Below, piece by piece: positions 1-8,654 of a DNA stretch of 55,842 nt. The position numbers were made by a program, and so were the translations under genes. The notes under the pieces were generated by a model that ran no database searches, was not told where the DNA came from, and was given only the letters and a program-made list of their open reading frames with translations. The DNA is taken from NCBI GenBank assembly GCA_005885245.1, contig VAWR01000003.1, positions 1 to 55,842 of the forward strand. The letters run 5' to 3'. Each line of letters starts with the position of its first letter. The first letter of the stretch is position 1. This DNA comes from Actinomycetota bacterium (GTDB lineage: Bacteria; Actinomycetota; Thermoleophilia; Gaiellales; Gaiellaceae).

Positions 1-672
1 CACGTGCACGAAATCAGGGGTGATGTAGTCGAGGATGCGCTGGTAGTGCGTGATCACGAGCGCGCCCATGTCCGGCCCCACGAGCTCCTTCACGCCCGAT
101 GCGACGATCTTGAGCGCATCGATGTCGAGACCCGAATCCGTCTCGTCGAGGATCGCGATCCGCGGCTTCAGCATCGCCATCTGCAGGATCTCGACCCGCT
201 TCTTCTCGCCGCCGGAGAAACCGTCGTTCAGATAGCGCGATGCGAGCTCACGCGAGACCTTGAGGCGATCCATCTGCGCCAGGAGCTCCTTCCGGAACTC
301 CGGAATCGCGACGGGGTCGTCCTCGCCGCCTGCCTTCGCCTTCCGGATCGCGTTGATCGCGCTCCTCAGGAAGCTCGTGACCGTGACGCCCGGAACCGCA
401 TGCGGATACTGGAAAGCGAGGAAGAGGCCGCGCTGTGCCCGCTCGTCGGCCGCCAGCTCGAGGATGTTCTCGCCCTCGAACAGGATCTCGCCCTCGGTGA
501 TCTCGTAGGCGGGATGGCCCATCAGCGCGTACGCCAGCGTGGACTTCCCGGACCCGTTCGGGCCCATGACGGCATGCACTTCGTTCGGGCTGACGGCGAG
601 GTCGACTCCCTTCACGATCTCGGTGCCGTCCTCGAGGGCGACGTGCAGATTCTTGAGCTCTAGTAACGCCAT
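1..672 (-). CDS. sufC: Fe-S cluster assembly ABC ATPase SufC (partial)
   Basis: Cytoplasmic ATPase of the SUF system, which works with SufB and SufD to build Fe-S clusters. The reverse-strand protein begins MALLELKNLH and shows a Walker A motif GPNGSGKST at about residues 37-45, the ABC signature FSGGEKKR, and a Walker B ending ILDETDSGLD. The ETDSGLD form is characteristic of SufC rather than of transporters. The ATG at 672 is preceded by a purine-rich site (GGAGAAGGGG). The window edge removes the C-terminus after 224 codons, so roughly 25-35 residues are missing. The rest of the suf operon is presumably beyond the left edge. Identification is from conserved motifs and is very secure. Confidence 0.96.
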   Translation of the reverse strand, partial: MALLELKNLHVALEDGTEIVKGVDLAVSPNEVHAVMGPNGSGKSTLAYALMGHPAYEITEGEILFEGENILELAADERAQRGLFLAFQYPHAVPGVTVTSFLRSAINAIRKAKAGGEDDPVAIPEFRKELLAQMDRLKVSRELASRYLNDGFSGGEKKRVEILQMAMLKPRIAILDETDSGLDIDALKIVASGVKELVGPDMGALVITHYQRILDYITPDFVHV

Positions 673-721
673 TTTCCCCTTCTCCCGTGCCAGTTTTTCA
701 GCCTGACTCGGGCGTACTTTG

Positions 722-1747
722 TTACAGCCAGTTGCTAGATGACAAGCGGCCTGAGCGGCCCGCTAGTAGCCCCGCCATGGTACCCAATGCCAGGCCGGCC
801 CCGATCAGCCGGCGCTGGAGGCGAAACCAGGTCCAGGCGGTGGAATCGCGGGAGCGCCCGTCGAAGCGGCCATGCGCGCCGGGGTCGCCTGGGAGCGGCT
901 CGAAGAGGTTGTCGGGCGAATCGACGGGCTTGGGCTGATCCGTGTGCTGAGCCTTCCAGCCGTTCCGTCGCAGTACTAGGTCGGCGGTGCGGGGCGAGAG
1001 CTTCTGGCCCCAGAGCGCCTTCTGAGCTCCCCAGCCGAGCGTGAGCTCGCGCTCCGGTCGCTCGCAGCAACGGACCACAGCGGCTGCGAAGGGCTCCGGC
1101 TCGTAGATCGGGGGCACGGGCTGGGGTTGAAACCCCATCTTCTGGCGGGCACGGTCGAACTGCGGCGTGTTGATCGCTCCGGGGAGGACGACGCACACGT
1201 CGACGCCGGCACGCTCCTTCTGCAGCTCCACTCGTGCGCACTCGAAGAACGTGCGCAGCGCTGCTTTCGTCGAGCAGTAGGCAGCCTGCAAAGGGATGCC
1301 GCGATACGACAGAGCGGAAGCGATCTGGATGAACGTGCCCTGCGAGTCCCGCAGATGCGGCAGCGCGGCCCAGTAGCCGTAGACGCCGCCGAAGAAGTTA
1401 ACGTCGAAGACGCGCCGGAGCTCCTCGTCTTCCAGCAGATGCGCGTCCGCGTAGACGGTCACCATTGCGTTCGCGACGTAGGTATCGAGGTGGCCGAAGC
1501 GCTCGATCGCGGCCGCGACCAGCCGTTCCACCTGGTTCCTATCCGCCACGTCGGTCTCGAGCGCGAGACCCTCGCTGCCCGCCGCCTCGATGTCCTCGAG
1601 CGAGCCGGCCAGCGCCTCGGGCGTCCTTGCGCCGACGACGATCTTGGCCCCCTTGCTGGCCGCTTCCGTGGCGATCGCGCGCCCGAGGCCGTACGAGCCG
1701 CCGCCGATCACGATCACCTGCTCGGAAAGGACCTTCTTGCGCGGCAT
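722..1747 (-). CDS. SDR-family oxidoreductase with C-terminal hydrophobic tail
   Basis: NAD(P)-dependent short-chain dehydrogenase/reductase of unknown substrate. The 341-residue protein has the glycine-rich nucleotide site GGGSYGLG near residue 15, an NAM in place of the usual NNAG, a catalytic Ser in QIASALS and the YxxxK pair in YCSTK. The SDR core ends at about residue 250. It is followed by a polar linker and a hydrophobic stretch (GAGLALGTMAGLLAG) near the C-terminus that could anchor the enzyme to the membrane. It lies 49 bp upstream of sufC on the same strand and is divergent from tatA. Similar long SDRs with a membrane tail are common in actinobacteria, but no specific reaction can be assigned. 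Confidence 0.85.
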   Translation of the reverse strand: MPRKKVLSEQVIVIGGGSYGLGRAIATEAASKGAKIVVGARTPEALAGSLEDIEAAGSEGLALETDVADRNQVERLVAAAIERFGHLDTYVANAMVTVYADAHLLEDEELRRVFDVNFFGGVYGYWAALPHLRDSQGTFIQIASALSYRGIPLQAAYCSTKAALRTFFECARVELQKERAGVDVCVVLPGAINTPQFDRARQKMGFQPQPVPPIYEPEPFAAAVVRCCERPERELTLGWGAQKALWGQKLSPRTADLVLRRNGWKAQHTDQPKPVDSPDNLFEPLPGDPGAHGRFDGRSRDSTAWTWFRLQRRLIGAGLALGTMAGLLAGRSGRLSSSNWL

Positions 1748-1800
1748 CCCGCCGATCGTCTTTCCCGCACCCGGCCCTCCAAACCCGCTACCCTGATGCC

Positions 1801-2025
1801 ATGCCGAACATCGGCACAGGCGAGATCATCCTGCTGCTGTTGCTGGCGCTGTTGCTCTTTGGAGCAAAGCGTCTCCCAGAGATCGGCCGTTCTCTCGGTC
1901 GCGGAATGCGCGAGTTCAAGGACTCCGTCACCGGAAAGGACGACGAGGAGCGCGCCGAGCTTCCGGTCGGAACGCAGGACACGACGACGCCCACACCTCC
2001 GCGCGAGCGCGACACCGTCCCCTAG
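1801..2025 (+). CDS. tatA: Sec-independent translocase subunit TatA
   Basis: Pore-forming subunit of the twin-arginine translocase, which exports folded proteins across the cytoplasmic membrane. The 74-residue protein starts MPNIGTGEII, has one N-terminal transmembrane helix rich in Leu, the hinge motif FGAKRLPEIG, an amphipathic helix (GRSLGRGMREFKDS) and an acidic, proline-rich tail. The ATG at 1801 is chosen because it gives the standard TatA N-terminus. Longer in-frame starts would add an Arg-rich segment that is only the antisense of the SDR gene. tatC follows after 3 bp, so the two are almost certainly co-transcribed. Confidence 0.95.
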   Translation: MPNIGTGEIILLLLLALLLFGAKRLPEIGRSLGRGMREFKDSVTGKDDEERAELPVGTQDTTTPTPPRERDTVP

Positions 2026-2028
2026 GCC

Positions 2029-2802
2029 ATGATCGGGCGGCTGCCGCGGCGATTGCGCCACGGCGAGGAGGCAACGCTCGTCGAGCATCTGGACGAGCTG
2101 AGGACACGAATCTTCGTGTCGCTTGGCGCCCTCCTCATCGGACTCGCAGTCGGCTTCGTCATCCACCACCAGCTCATCCACTGGCTCAACCGGCCACTTC
2201 CCGAGGGCCGCGTGGGTCGCCCGCTTACGTTCGGAGTCGCGGAACCGTTCCTGACGTCCTTCAAGATCAGCCTGTTCGCCGGCTTTCTGTTCGCGCTGCC
2301 GGTGATCCTCTGGCAGCTCTGGGGCTTTCTCGCTCCGGCTGTCGACGAGCGCAGCCAGCGTCGGGTTCTCTACTTCGTGTTCCTTGCGACGGCTCTGCTC
2401 TGTGCGGGCATCGTCTTCGGCTACTTCGTCGCGCTGCCGGCTGCGGTCCACTACCTCACGAACTTCGACAAGTCTCTCTACGACATCAGGATCCGCGCCA
2501 AGGACTACTACTCGTTCGCGACAATGGTCATGCTCTCGATGGCTCTCGTCTTCGAGCTCCCGATCTTCATCCTCGCCCTCGTCCGGCTCGGCATCCTGAC
2601 CTCGAGCCGGCTGCGCAAGGAGCGCAGGATGGGCTACTTCATCGTTGCTGCGATCGCCGTCGCGCTGCCGGGGGTCGATCCGTTCACCACGATCATCGAA
2701 GCCATTCCACTGCTGATCCTCTTCGAGGCATCGATCTGGCTGTCCGTGCTCATGGAGCGGCGGGTCCCGGGCGGGGAACCGGCTAGCCTTACCGATCCGT
2801 GA
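2029..2802 (+). CDS. tatC: Sec-independent translocase subunit TatC
   Basis: Polytopic receptor of the Tat translocase that recognises twin-arginine signal peptides. The 257-residue product has the expected N-terminal motif LVEHLDELRTRI, the conserved FKISLFAGFLFALPVILWQLWGF segments in the second helix region, and six hydrophobic segments. A late loop carries VRLGILTSSRLRKERR before the ALPGVDPFT motif. It starts 3 bp after tatA. Its TGA overlaps the GTG of the next gene (GTGA), indicating translational coupling. Confidence 0.97.
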   Translation: MIGRLPRRLRHGEEATLVEHLDELRTRIFVSLGALLIGLAVGFVIHHQLIHWLNRPLPEGRVGRPLTFGVAEPFLTSFKISLFAGFLFALPVILWQLWGFLAPAVDERSQRRVLYFVFLATALLCAGIVFGYFVALPAAVHYLTNFDKSLYDIRIRAKDYYSFATMVMLSMALVFELPIFILALVRLGILTSSRLRKERRMGYFIVAAIAVALPGVDPFTTIIEAIPLLILFEASIWLSVLMERRVPGGEPASLTDP

Positions 2803-4115
2803 ACGGGGTGCTCTCCGCCGACTGGGTCCTGCCGATCGAGGGCCCGCCGATCGAGCAGGGAGCCGTGGCGATCGAGGACGGTCGCATAGCCGCGGTCGGG
2901 ACGAGCGCCGAGCTCGGTCCGGGTACGCGCCTCGAGGACTCGGCAATCGTCCCCGGCTTCATCAACGCGCACTCCCATCTCGAATATGCGGTCTATGCCG
3001 GTTTTGGCGATTCGCTCACCGATTTCGCGGAATGGATCCGGCTGCATACCGAACGGAAGCACCGGATCGGGTGGGAGGACTACGTTGCGATCGCACGTCT
3101 CGGGGCGGCCGAGTGCCTGCGCTCCGGCATCACCACGGTCGGGGACTGCAGTTTCAGCGGTGCTGCGGCAGTAGCGATCGATGAGCTCGGGCTGCGCGGC
3201 ATCGCCTATTTGGAGGTGTTCGGCGCCGAGCCCGCCGACGCCTTGGAGCAGTTCGACGAGCTTCGGTTCCGCGCCGCCGACCATTTCAACGACCGCGTCC
3301 TCCTGGGCGTCTCTCCGCACGCGCCCTACAGCATCTCCCCGGCGGTCTACCGGGTCTGCACCGAGCTCAGCCTGCCTCTTGCGACGCACATCTCCGAGAG
3401 CGAATCGGAGGTGCGCTATCTGCTCGATCGGGGCGGGGCGTGGGAGGGGATCGCCTGGTTGGTCGACCCGCCCAGGACGACGGGGACCCGTCTCCTCGCG
3501 GACGAGGGACTACTGGGGCCGCACGTCCTTGCCGCTCATTGCGTGGTCGTCGAGCCGGACGAGATCGAGCTGCTCGCGAAGTACGGCGTCGCCGTGGCGC
3601 ATTGCCCGCGCTCGAATGCCTACGTCGGGTGCGGCATCGCGCCGCTCCGCGAGTTGCGTGACGCAGGTCTGCGGGTGGGTGTCGGCACGGACGGCGTCTC
3701 GTCGACCCCGTCGCATGACTTCTTCGATGAGCTCCGCGCAGTCGTGATGATGGCGCGCGCCCGTGAGCGGAGACCCGATGCGATGACCGCCACTGAGGCG
3801 CTCGAGCTCGGCACGCTTGGTGGAGCGCAGGCACTCGGCCTCGACTCGGAGGTCGGCTCCCTCGTGCCCGGGAAGCGCGCAGATCTCGCGGTCGTCTCCC
3901 TCGCCGGCTCTTCGTATCTACCCTGGGAGGACCCCGCCGGCGCTGTCGTCTTCGGCGGGTCGCCCGACCGCGTGGTTGCGACGTACGTGGGTGGGGAACT
4001 GCGTTACGAGAGAGGAGGGATGGATTGGCAAGAGCTGACCGCCGCCGCGCGCAGCGCGAGGCGCGCCATGCTCGCCCCGCCGGCCGTAAGGCCGGTGGCG
4101 GCTCCGCACGCGTAG
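2799..4115 (+). CDS. Amidohydrolase of the SAH/aminofutalosine deaminase type
   Basis: Metal-dependent deaminase or hydrolase of the amidohydrolase superfamily, 438 residues. The sequence shows the HxH metal pair in NAHSHLE (His58, His60), HAPYS at about 174, a metal His in THISES (about 197), His247 in AAHC and the catalytic Asp298 in GTDG. The order fits the MtaD/SAH-deaminase/chlorohydrolase branch. The NAHSHLE form also resembles aminofutalosine deaminases of menaquinone synthesis. A C-terminal segment closes the composite beta-sandwich (PGKRADLAVV). The GTG start overlaps the tatC stop. No menaquinone genes are visible nearby, so the substrate remains open. Confidence 0.8.
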   Translation: MNGVLSADWVLPIEGPPIEQGAVAIEDGRIAAVGTSAELGPGTRLEDSAIVPGFINAHSHLEYAVYAGFGDSLTDFAEWIRLHTERKHRIGWEDYVAIARLGAAECLRSGITTVGDCSFSGAAAVAIDELGLRGIAYLEVFGAEPADALEQFDELRFRAADHFNDRVLLGVSPHAPYSISPAVYRVCTELSLPLATHISESESEVRYLLDRGGAWEGIAWLVDPPRTTGTRLLADEGLLGPHVLAAHCVVVEPDEIELLAKYGVAVAHCPRSNAYVGCGIAPLRELRDAGLRVGVGTDGVSSTPSHDFFDELRAVVMMARARERRPDAMTATEALELGTLGGAQALGLDSEVGSLVPGKRADLAVVSLAGSSYLPWEDPAGAVVFGGSPDRVVATYVGGELRYERGGMDWQELTAAARSARRAMLAPPAVRPVAAPHA

Positions 4116-4866
4116 CCGAGAGCACGATGTTCTTCCCGCGCCTGCGGAGTCAGGCGAAGTGGGCGTTCGTGTTCCTCATCCTCATCTTCGGGGGCGGGTT
4201 CGTCTTCCTCGGGGTCGGCTCCGGCGGTCTCGACCTCGGCCAGCTGATTCGCGACGCCTTCGGACGGAGCAGCAGTTCCGGCACGTCCGTCTCGAAGGCG
4301 CAGGGCGAGGTGCGCAAGCATCCTCTGGATGCCGTCGCCCGCAAGGATCTGGCGAGTGCGCTCGAGAAGAAGGGGCGCGTAGGCGAGGCGATCACCGCCT
4401 GGACGCAGTACAGCAAGCTCCGCCCGAAGGACGTGAACGCACTCCGACATCTCGCCCAGCTCGAGCTCGGCCAGGCGGATAGCAGGCCCAGCTCGCTTCG
4501 CTCGCGCAGCAGGATGCCGGCGCCGGCTCGGCCTTCACGCCCACGAACGGGAAGTTCACACAGGCACTCGGCCAGGACCCGATTTCCTCCGCGATGTCCA
4601 CGAAGGCGAGCATTCAGCTGCAGGAGGCATCGAGCAAGTACCAGGCCGCGGCGTCTCAGGCCATCGCGACCTACAAGCAGATCGTCAAGCTGCGTCCCGA
4701 CGACCAGCAGGCCGTGTTCTCGCTCGCCCAGGCGGCCGACACGTTGCGGCAGACGCCTGTGGCGATCAGCGCATACAAGCGCCTTCTCAAGTTCAAGCTC
4801 GATCCGACCACCGCCGCTCAGATCCGGGCCCGGATCAAGACGTTGCAGGGATCGGCCGGGGGTTAG
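4025..4866 (+). CDS. Membrane-anchored TPR protein, frameshifted
   Basis: Tetratricopeptide-type protein with one N-terminal transmembrane segment (KWAFVFLILIFGGGFVFLG). It is read in one frame from a TTG at 4025 to about 4480, and in the next frame from about 4483 to the stop at 4864. The second frame contains IATYKQIVKLRPDDQQAVFSL and VAISAYKRLLKF, clear TPR helices matching the first-frame segment EAITAWTQYSKLRPKDVNAL. Joining them needs one extra base near 4481-4482; frame two alone has a TAG there. The TTG start has a strong GGAGGG site six bases upstream and overlaps the amidohydrolase by 91 bp; an ATG at 4127 is the alternative. The break is either a genuine mutation or a sequence error. 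The function is probably as a protein-interaction scaffold. Confidence 0.7.
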
Positions 4867-4904
4867 ACTCCGCGAGGCCTTCGACCCAGCGACCCGGGGG
4901 GACG

Positions 4905-5270
4905 ATGAACTTCGACATCAAGACGGAGCAGTTGGGAGACGACGCCTACGTGATCTCGCTTGCCGGCGAGGTCGACCTGTACACCGCGCCCGAGTTCAAG
5001 CAGCAGCTCCTCGAGGTCATCGGCCAGGGTGGCAAGCAGGTGATCGTCGACTTCAGCGACACGACGTTCATCGACTCGACCACGCTCGGCGTCCTTGTCG
5101 GAGGTGTCAAGCGCCTGCGCACCAACGAAGGCCAGCTGTCGCTCGTCTGCAGCGACCGCAACATCACCAAGATCTTCGAGATCACCGGGCTCGACCGCGT
5201 GTTCACGATCTATCCGACGCGTTCCGAGGCCGTCGCCAAGGTGAAGTCGCCCGACCAGCCCCCCGCGTAG
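4905..5270 (+). CDS. STAS-domain anti-sigma factor antagonist
   Basis: A 121-residue single-domain STAS protein. In the SpoIIAA/RsbV family the protein binds an anti-sigma kinase until it is phosphorylated on a conserved serine. Here that motif is FIDSTTLG with Ser58 next to Asp57, and the core beta-strand/helix pattern (ISLAGEVDLYTAPEF, KQVIVDFS) is intact. The ATG at 4905 follows a G-rich site (GGGGGGA). It sits 38 bp after the TPR gene and 9 bp before a cytochrome c gene, so it is probably in the same transcript. No RsbW-like anti-sigma kinase or sigma factor is seen in the window, so the partner is elsewhere. Confidence 0.9.
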   Translation: MNFDIKTEQLGDDAYVISLAGEVDLYTAPEFKQQLLEVIGQGGKQVIVDFSDTTFIDSTTLGVLVGGVKRLRTNEGQLSLVCSDRNITKIFEITGLDRVFTIYPTRSEAVAKVKSPDQPPA

Positions 5271-5279
5271 GGACACTAA

Positions 5280-5942
5280 TTGCTGCGCAAGCTTTCAGCA
5301 GCCGCCGGGGGGGTGGCTGTCGTCCTGATCCTCGCGGCGTGCGGGACAGGGGGTCCCGTCAGCGGGGCTCCTGCCGACAAGGAGCACGGGCGGAAGCTGT
5401 TCCAGAACGTCTGCGCCGGTTGCCATACGCTCGCCGCGGCGGGAGCGCGAGGGAAGGTCGGGCCGAACCTCGACGACTCTTTCGCCCAGGCCCGGTCCGA
5501 AGGGTTCAAGGAGTCGGCGATCCTTGACATCGTCCACGATCAGATCAAGTTTCCCGGCCAGTATCCGGTGCAGCAGAACAACCCCGATTTCCTCACGGCC
5601 AACATGCCCGCGAATCTGGTGAAGGGTCAAGACGCCATCGATGTCGCGGCATTCGTTGCGGCGAACGCCGGCCTGAAGCCATTCGCCGCGACGATCGTGG
5701 TCACGGGGACGAACGGCAAGCAGATCTTCGTGGCGGAGTGCGGCGGCTGCCATACCCTTGCAGCCGCGGGGACGACCGGCACGAGAGGGCCGAAGCTCGA
5801 CGCGCTCAAGCCTCCGTTCCCCGTCGTGAAGAATCAGGTGATCCACGGCGGCGCGGTCATGCCGGCCTTCAAGGGCGTTCTCAAGGACGCGCAGATCAAC
5901 GCCGTCGCGAAGTACGTCGCAGAGCACGCCGGCCAAAAGTGA
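5280..5942 (+). CDS. Dihaem cytochrome c lipoprotein
   Basis: Exported electron carrier with two class I cytochrome c domains. The signal peptide ends in a lipobox LAAC with Cys21 as lipid-modified residue. Haem-binding CAGCH lies at 45-49 and CGGCH at 154-158. Plausible sixth ligands are Met109 (TANMPANL) and the Met in AVMPAFKG near the C-terminus. At 220 residues it is about the length of two tandem cytochrome domains. It would carry electrons on the outer face of the membrane, plausibly to one of the two terminal oxidases encoded here. The start is TTG at 5280, 9 bp after the STAS gene. Confidence 0.9.
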   Translation: MLRKLSAAAGGVAVVLILAACGTGGPVSGAPADKEHGRKLFQNVCAGCHTLAAAGARGKVGPNLDDSFAQARSEGFKESAILDIVHDQIKFPGQYPVQQNNPDFLTANMPANLVKGQDAIDVAAFVAANAGLKPFAATIVVTGTNGKQIFVAECGGCHTLAAAGTTGTRGPKLDALKPPFPVVKNQVIHGGAVMPAFKGVLKDAQINAVAKYVAEHAGQK

Positions 5943-6011
5943 CGAAGTCCGGCACGCGCTGCGCGTGCGCCATGAAGACTCCGTCCCTCACTCTTGGGTT
6001 CGGCCGCACCG

Positions 6012-6038
6012 GGCACCGCGGGCAACGCCCACGGTGCC
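6012..6038. terminator. Strong GC hairpin after cytochrome c gene
   Basis: An inverted repeat: arms GGCACCG and CGGTGCC enclose GGGC/GCCC around an AAC loop, with one C/A mismatch. It lies 70 bp downstream of the cytochrome c stop. No T-tract follows, so termination would be Rho-assisted or only partial. It also argues that the thioesterase start lies downstream of it. Confidence 0.45.
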
Positions 6039-6048
6039 GGCGCCTCTC

Positions 6049-6456
6049 TTGAGCATCGACCTCGATAGCTTTGTGAACCTCGGGCAGGGTCGGTTTCCTG
6101 GGCTCCTTGGGATCGAGGTTGAGGCGATCGAGGTCGGCCGTGTGCACATGCGGCTTTCGCTGCGGGACGAGCTCCTCGCTCCCAACGGCTACCTGCACGC
6201 GGGGACAGTCGTCGGGCTCGCGGACTCGGCTTGCGGTTATGGCTGCATTGCGTCGCTGCCGGACGGCGCGTACGGCTTCACGACGATCGAGCTGAAGACG
6301 AACTTCCTGGGCACCGCGCTGGAGGGAACGCTCTCCTGCGCGTCCGAACTGATCCACGGCGGCCGCACGACACAGGTGTGGGACGCAACGGTCACGAACG
6401 AGGCGGGCAAGAAGCTGGCCCTCTTCCGCTGCACGCAGCTCCTGCTCTATCCGTAG
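6049..6456 (+). CDS. PaaI-family hotdog thioesterase
   Basis: Hotdog-fold acyl-CoA thioesterase. The motif PNGYLHAGTVVGLADSA corresponds to the PaaI HGG-type active-site region, and the following strands (GFTTIELKTNFLG, GRTTQVWDATVTNEAGKKLALFRCTQLLL) match the family. About 135 residues, the usual size. The start is uncertain. The TTG at 6049 gives SIDLDSFVNLGQGRF as the N-terminus; an in-frame GTG at 5965 would add 28 unlikely residues that cross a hairpin. No convincing ribosome site is visible for either. It is the last gene of the rightward run that begins at tatA. Confidence 0.75.
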   Translation: MSIDLDSFVNLGQGRFPGLLGIEVEAIEVGRVHMRLSLRDELLAPNGYLHAGTVVGLADSACGYGCIASLPDGAYGFTTIELKTNFLGTALEGTLSCASELIHGGRTTQVWDATVTNEAGKKLALFRCTQLLLYP

Positions 6457-6469
6457 CCGAACCGAGCTT

Positions 6470-6559
6470 GTGGCTCTGAGCCACTTGCTGCGGCGGCGAG
6501 CCGATTCGCCGCGCTTGCACCGGCATGACACCGACTTAGTGGCTCAGAGCCACTAAGTC
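6470..6559. terminator. Triple-hairpin bidirectional terminator region
   Basis: Between two convergent genes lie three hairpins. GTGGCTC-T-GAGCCAC is at 6470-6484. A GCGGCGA/TCGCCGC-type stem is at about 6491-6511. A perfect 12-bp stem is at 6533-6559 (GACTTAGTGGCT, CAG loop, AGCCACTAAGTC). The first and third share the same GTGGCTC/GAGCCAC core. The last overlaps the stop codon of the leftward gene. A bidirectional terminator is the simplest reading. Confidence 0.7.
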
Positions 6560-7203
6560 AGTTCGGCCTGCTCGCGTTCCAGGTCGACGACGACGTGCGT
6601 GATCGGCACCGGGAAGCGCTCGCGCGCCTTCTCGACGACGCCTCGCTCCAGCCAGTTGGAACGTCCCTGGGGATGCGTCGAGATGATGATCTCGTCCGCG
6701 CCGAACGTGCGGAGTGCGTCCTCCATCGCCTGCAGTGGATCGCCGTCGCCGACCTCGCCCCGCGCCTCGACTCCTGCCTCGGCCAGCTGCGCGAGGCTCG
6801 TGTCGAGCCGCTGTTGCGCTGCGGCCCGCGCGTCGTCCTCGTCGGAGACCCAGTGCTTGAGCGGCGAGTTGAGCGCGGGCGTGACCACCAGGACCTCCTC
6901 GCGCACGTCGAGGCTTCGCTCCAGGATCATCGAGCGCAGGGTGTGCCCGCCGACCGTCTCGTTCGCGACTACGAGAATGCGGCGCTCGCCTGCCGCGTGC
7001 GGTCGCGGCGTCGTCCGTTCGGGTCGCTCCTCGCGACGGGCGTGCGCCCACCACGCGACGACGACCGCGCTCAGAAAGAGGAAGACGCCCAACCCGACCC
7101 ATTTGCCGCCGGCGACGGAGGCGATCACGATCGCTCCGAAATAGCCGATCGACGCGATCAGGAACTTGAACGCCTCGGCTTCGCTGCGGAGTGGGTTGAT
7201 CAT
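6553..7203 (-). CDS. Two-TM protein with universal-stress-like domain
   Basis: A 216-residue protein at the end of the A2 oxidase operon. Residues 14-54 form two transmembrane helices (FLIASIGYFGAIVIASVAG and VGLGVFLFLSAVVVAWWAH). After a charged linker, residues 75-210 form a USP-like alpha/beta domain starting ILVVANETVGG and ending in DEIIISTHPQGRSNWLE and THVVVD. The same domain occurs twice in the protein at 7819-8655. Position and two-helix layout mimic the small subunit IV (CtaF) of actinobacterial cytochrome oxidases, but the soluble domain does not belong to that family. The ATG start at 7203 lies 19 bp after ctaE. The function is not known; a sensory or assembly role is conceivable. 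Confidence 0.75.
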   Translation of the reverse strand: MINPLRSEAEAFKFLIASIGYFGAIVIASVAGGKWVGLGVFLFLSAVVVAWWAHARREERPERTTPRPHAAGERRILVVANETVGGHTLRSMILERSLDVREEVLVVTPALNSPLKHWVSDEDDARAAAQQRLDTSLAQLAEAGVEARGEVGDGDPLQAMEDALRTFGADEIIISTHPQGRSNWLERGVVEKARERFPVPITHVVVDLEREQAELT

Positions 7204-7222
7204 GAATGGTCTGGCCAGACCA

Positions 7223-7819
7223 TCAGATCAGGTAGACAGTCGAGTAGACGACGATCCACATGACGTCCACGAAGTGCCAGTAGATCCCTCCGATCTCGAC
7301 ACCGTGGTGGTGCTCCGGCGAGAAATGGCCGCGGAACGCGCGGATCGTCATGAAGAGGAGGATCGAGAGGCCGACGAAGACGTGAGCCCCGTGCAGGCCC
7401 GTCAGGCAGTAGAAGATCGTGCCGAACGCGCCGTCGTGCGGGGCGAACCCGACCCGCGAGTACTCGCGCGCCTGGGTCAGCAGGAAGACGAGCCCCATGA
7501 GGAAAGTCAGGAGCAGTCCGGCCTGCAGGCCTGCACGATTCCCGCGTTTGATCGATTGCAGTGCCCAGTGCATGGTGAAGCTGGAGGTCACGAGGATCGC
7601 GGTGTTCACCCCGGCGACGAAGACCGGCAGCTCGAACGGATGCGGCGGCCAGTCGATCCCGTTCACAACGCGGACGAAGAAGTACGCCGTGAAGAAGGAG
7701 CCGAAGAGCATGATCTCGGACGCGATGAAGAGGAGCATCCCGAGCACTGACGCGCTGACGCGCGAGCTCTGGTTGGCGATCGGCGGCCCGTGGTGCGCTT
7801 CAGCGTGCGCGGCGGCCAC
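7223..7819 (-). CDS. ctaE: Cytochrome c oxidase subunit III
   Basis: Membrane subunit III of the haem-copper oxidase, with five hydrophobic segments in 198 residues. Characteristic family stretches are FIASEIMLFGSFFTAYFFVR, GLHGAHVFVGL and the terminal GIYWHFVDVMWIVVYSTVYL. The conserved Glu of the second helix (SEIMLF) and His of GLHGAHV are present. The GTG at 7819 is chosen as start: it overlaps by one base the TAG of the upstream two-domain USP gene, and a longer start would only re-read that gene. It is part of the ctaC-ctaD-USP-ctaE-USP operon. Confidence 0.93.
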   Translation of the reverse strand: MAAAHAEAHHGPPIANQSSRVSASVLGMLLFIASEIMLFGSFFTAYFFVRVVNGIDWPPHPFELPVFVAGVNTAILVTSSFTMHWALQSIKRGNRAGLQAGLLLTFLMGLVFLLTQAREYSRVGFAPHDGAFGTIFYCLTGLHGAHVFVGLSILLFMTIRAFRGHFSPEHHHGVEIGGIYWHFVDVMWIVVYSTVYLI

Positions 7820-8654
7820 TACGCGGGAACACCTCCTTCGACCTCGTCCGGCTGGAAGACGACGTGCTCCACCGGTAGCTTCGTCTCGTCGTGGAGCCGC
7901 TGGATGAGGTTCTTCCTCAGCCACGGCGACCGGGATGGTGCAAAGGTCGAGACGATGATCTCGTCGACGCGCTCCTCGCCAATCGCCTCCATCGCGGCGG
8001 TGAACGGATCCGGGTGAGACACCTGGCCGTGCGCGTCGATTCCCCCGCCGCGCAGCTCGCCGAGTGCTCGTCTGAGCCGCCGCTCCGCCTCCGGATGTTC
8101 TCCCTTCGTCGGATCGCTCTGAGGCGAGATGATCAGGAAGCTCGCCTTCCCGCGGGCGGCCCGCTCCCGGATTCGCTCCAGGAGGGCCTTGCCGACCACC
8201 GTTTCATTTGCCAGGACGAGCACGTTCCTCTGCCCGGTTTCCGCAGCCACGTCGACGACCACGTGCTCCAGGGGGATGCTGCCGGCGCTGTCCCGGAGGC
8301 GATCGACGACGTTCTTACGCAGCCAGCCCGACTTCTGCTGTGGATGCGTGGCGAGGACGATCTCGTCCACCGGAGGGTCGAGCTGCGCGAGCGCGTCGCG
8401 GACGGCGGTGACCGGATCGCTCTCGACCACGATTCCGTGTGCGGGGATGCCTTCGTCGCGGAGCATCGTCAACGTGCGATCGAGTCGCCTCCCGGCCGCT
8501 GCGCGGCGAGTGTCCTCGTAGACCACGTAGCCGCGTTCGGGCTGGTTGACCGGGCTGATGACCGTGACCCGAAGATCGCCGTCCTTCCGGCGCTCGACCG
8601 CCTCGATCAGCGCGCGACCGGTGACCGTCTCGTTGGCGACGACGAGAAGATGCA

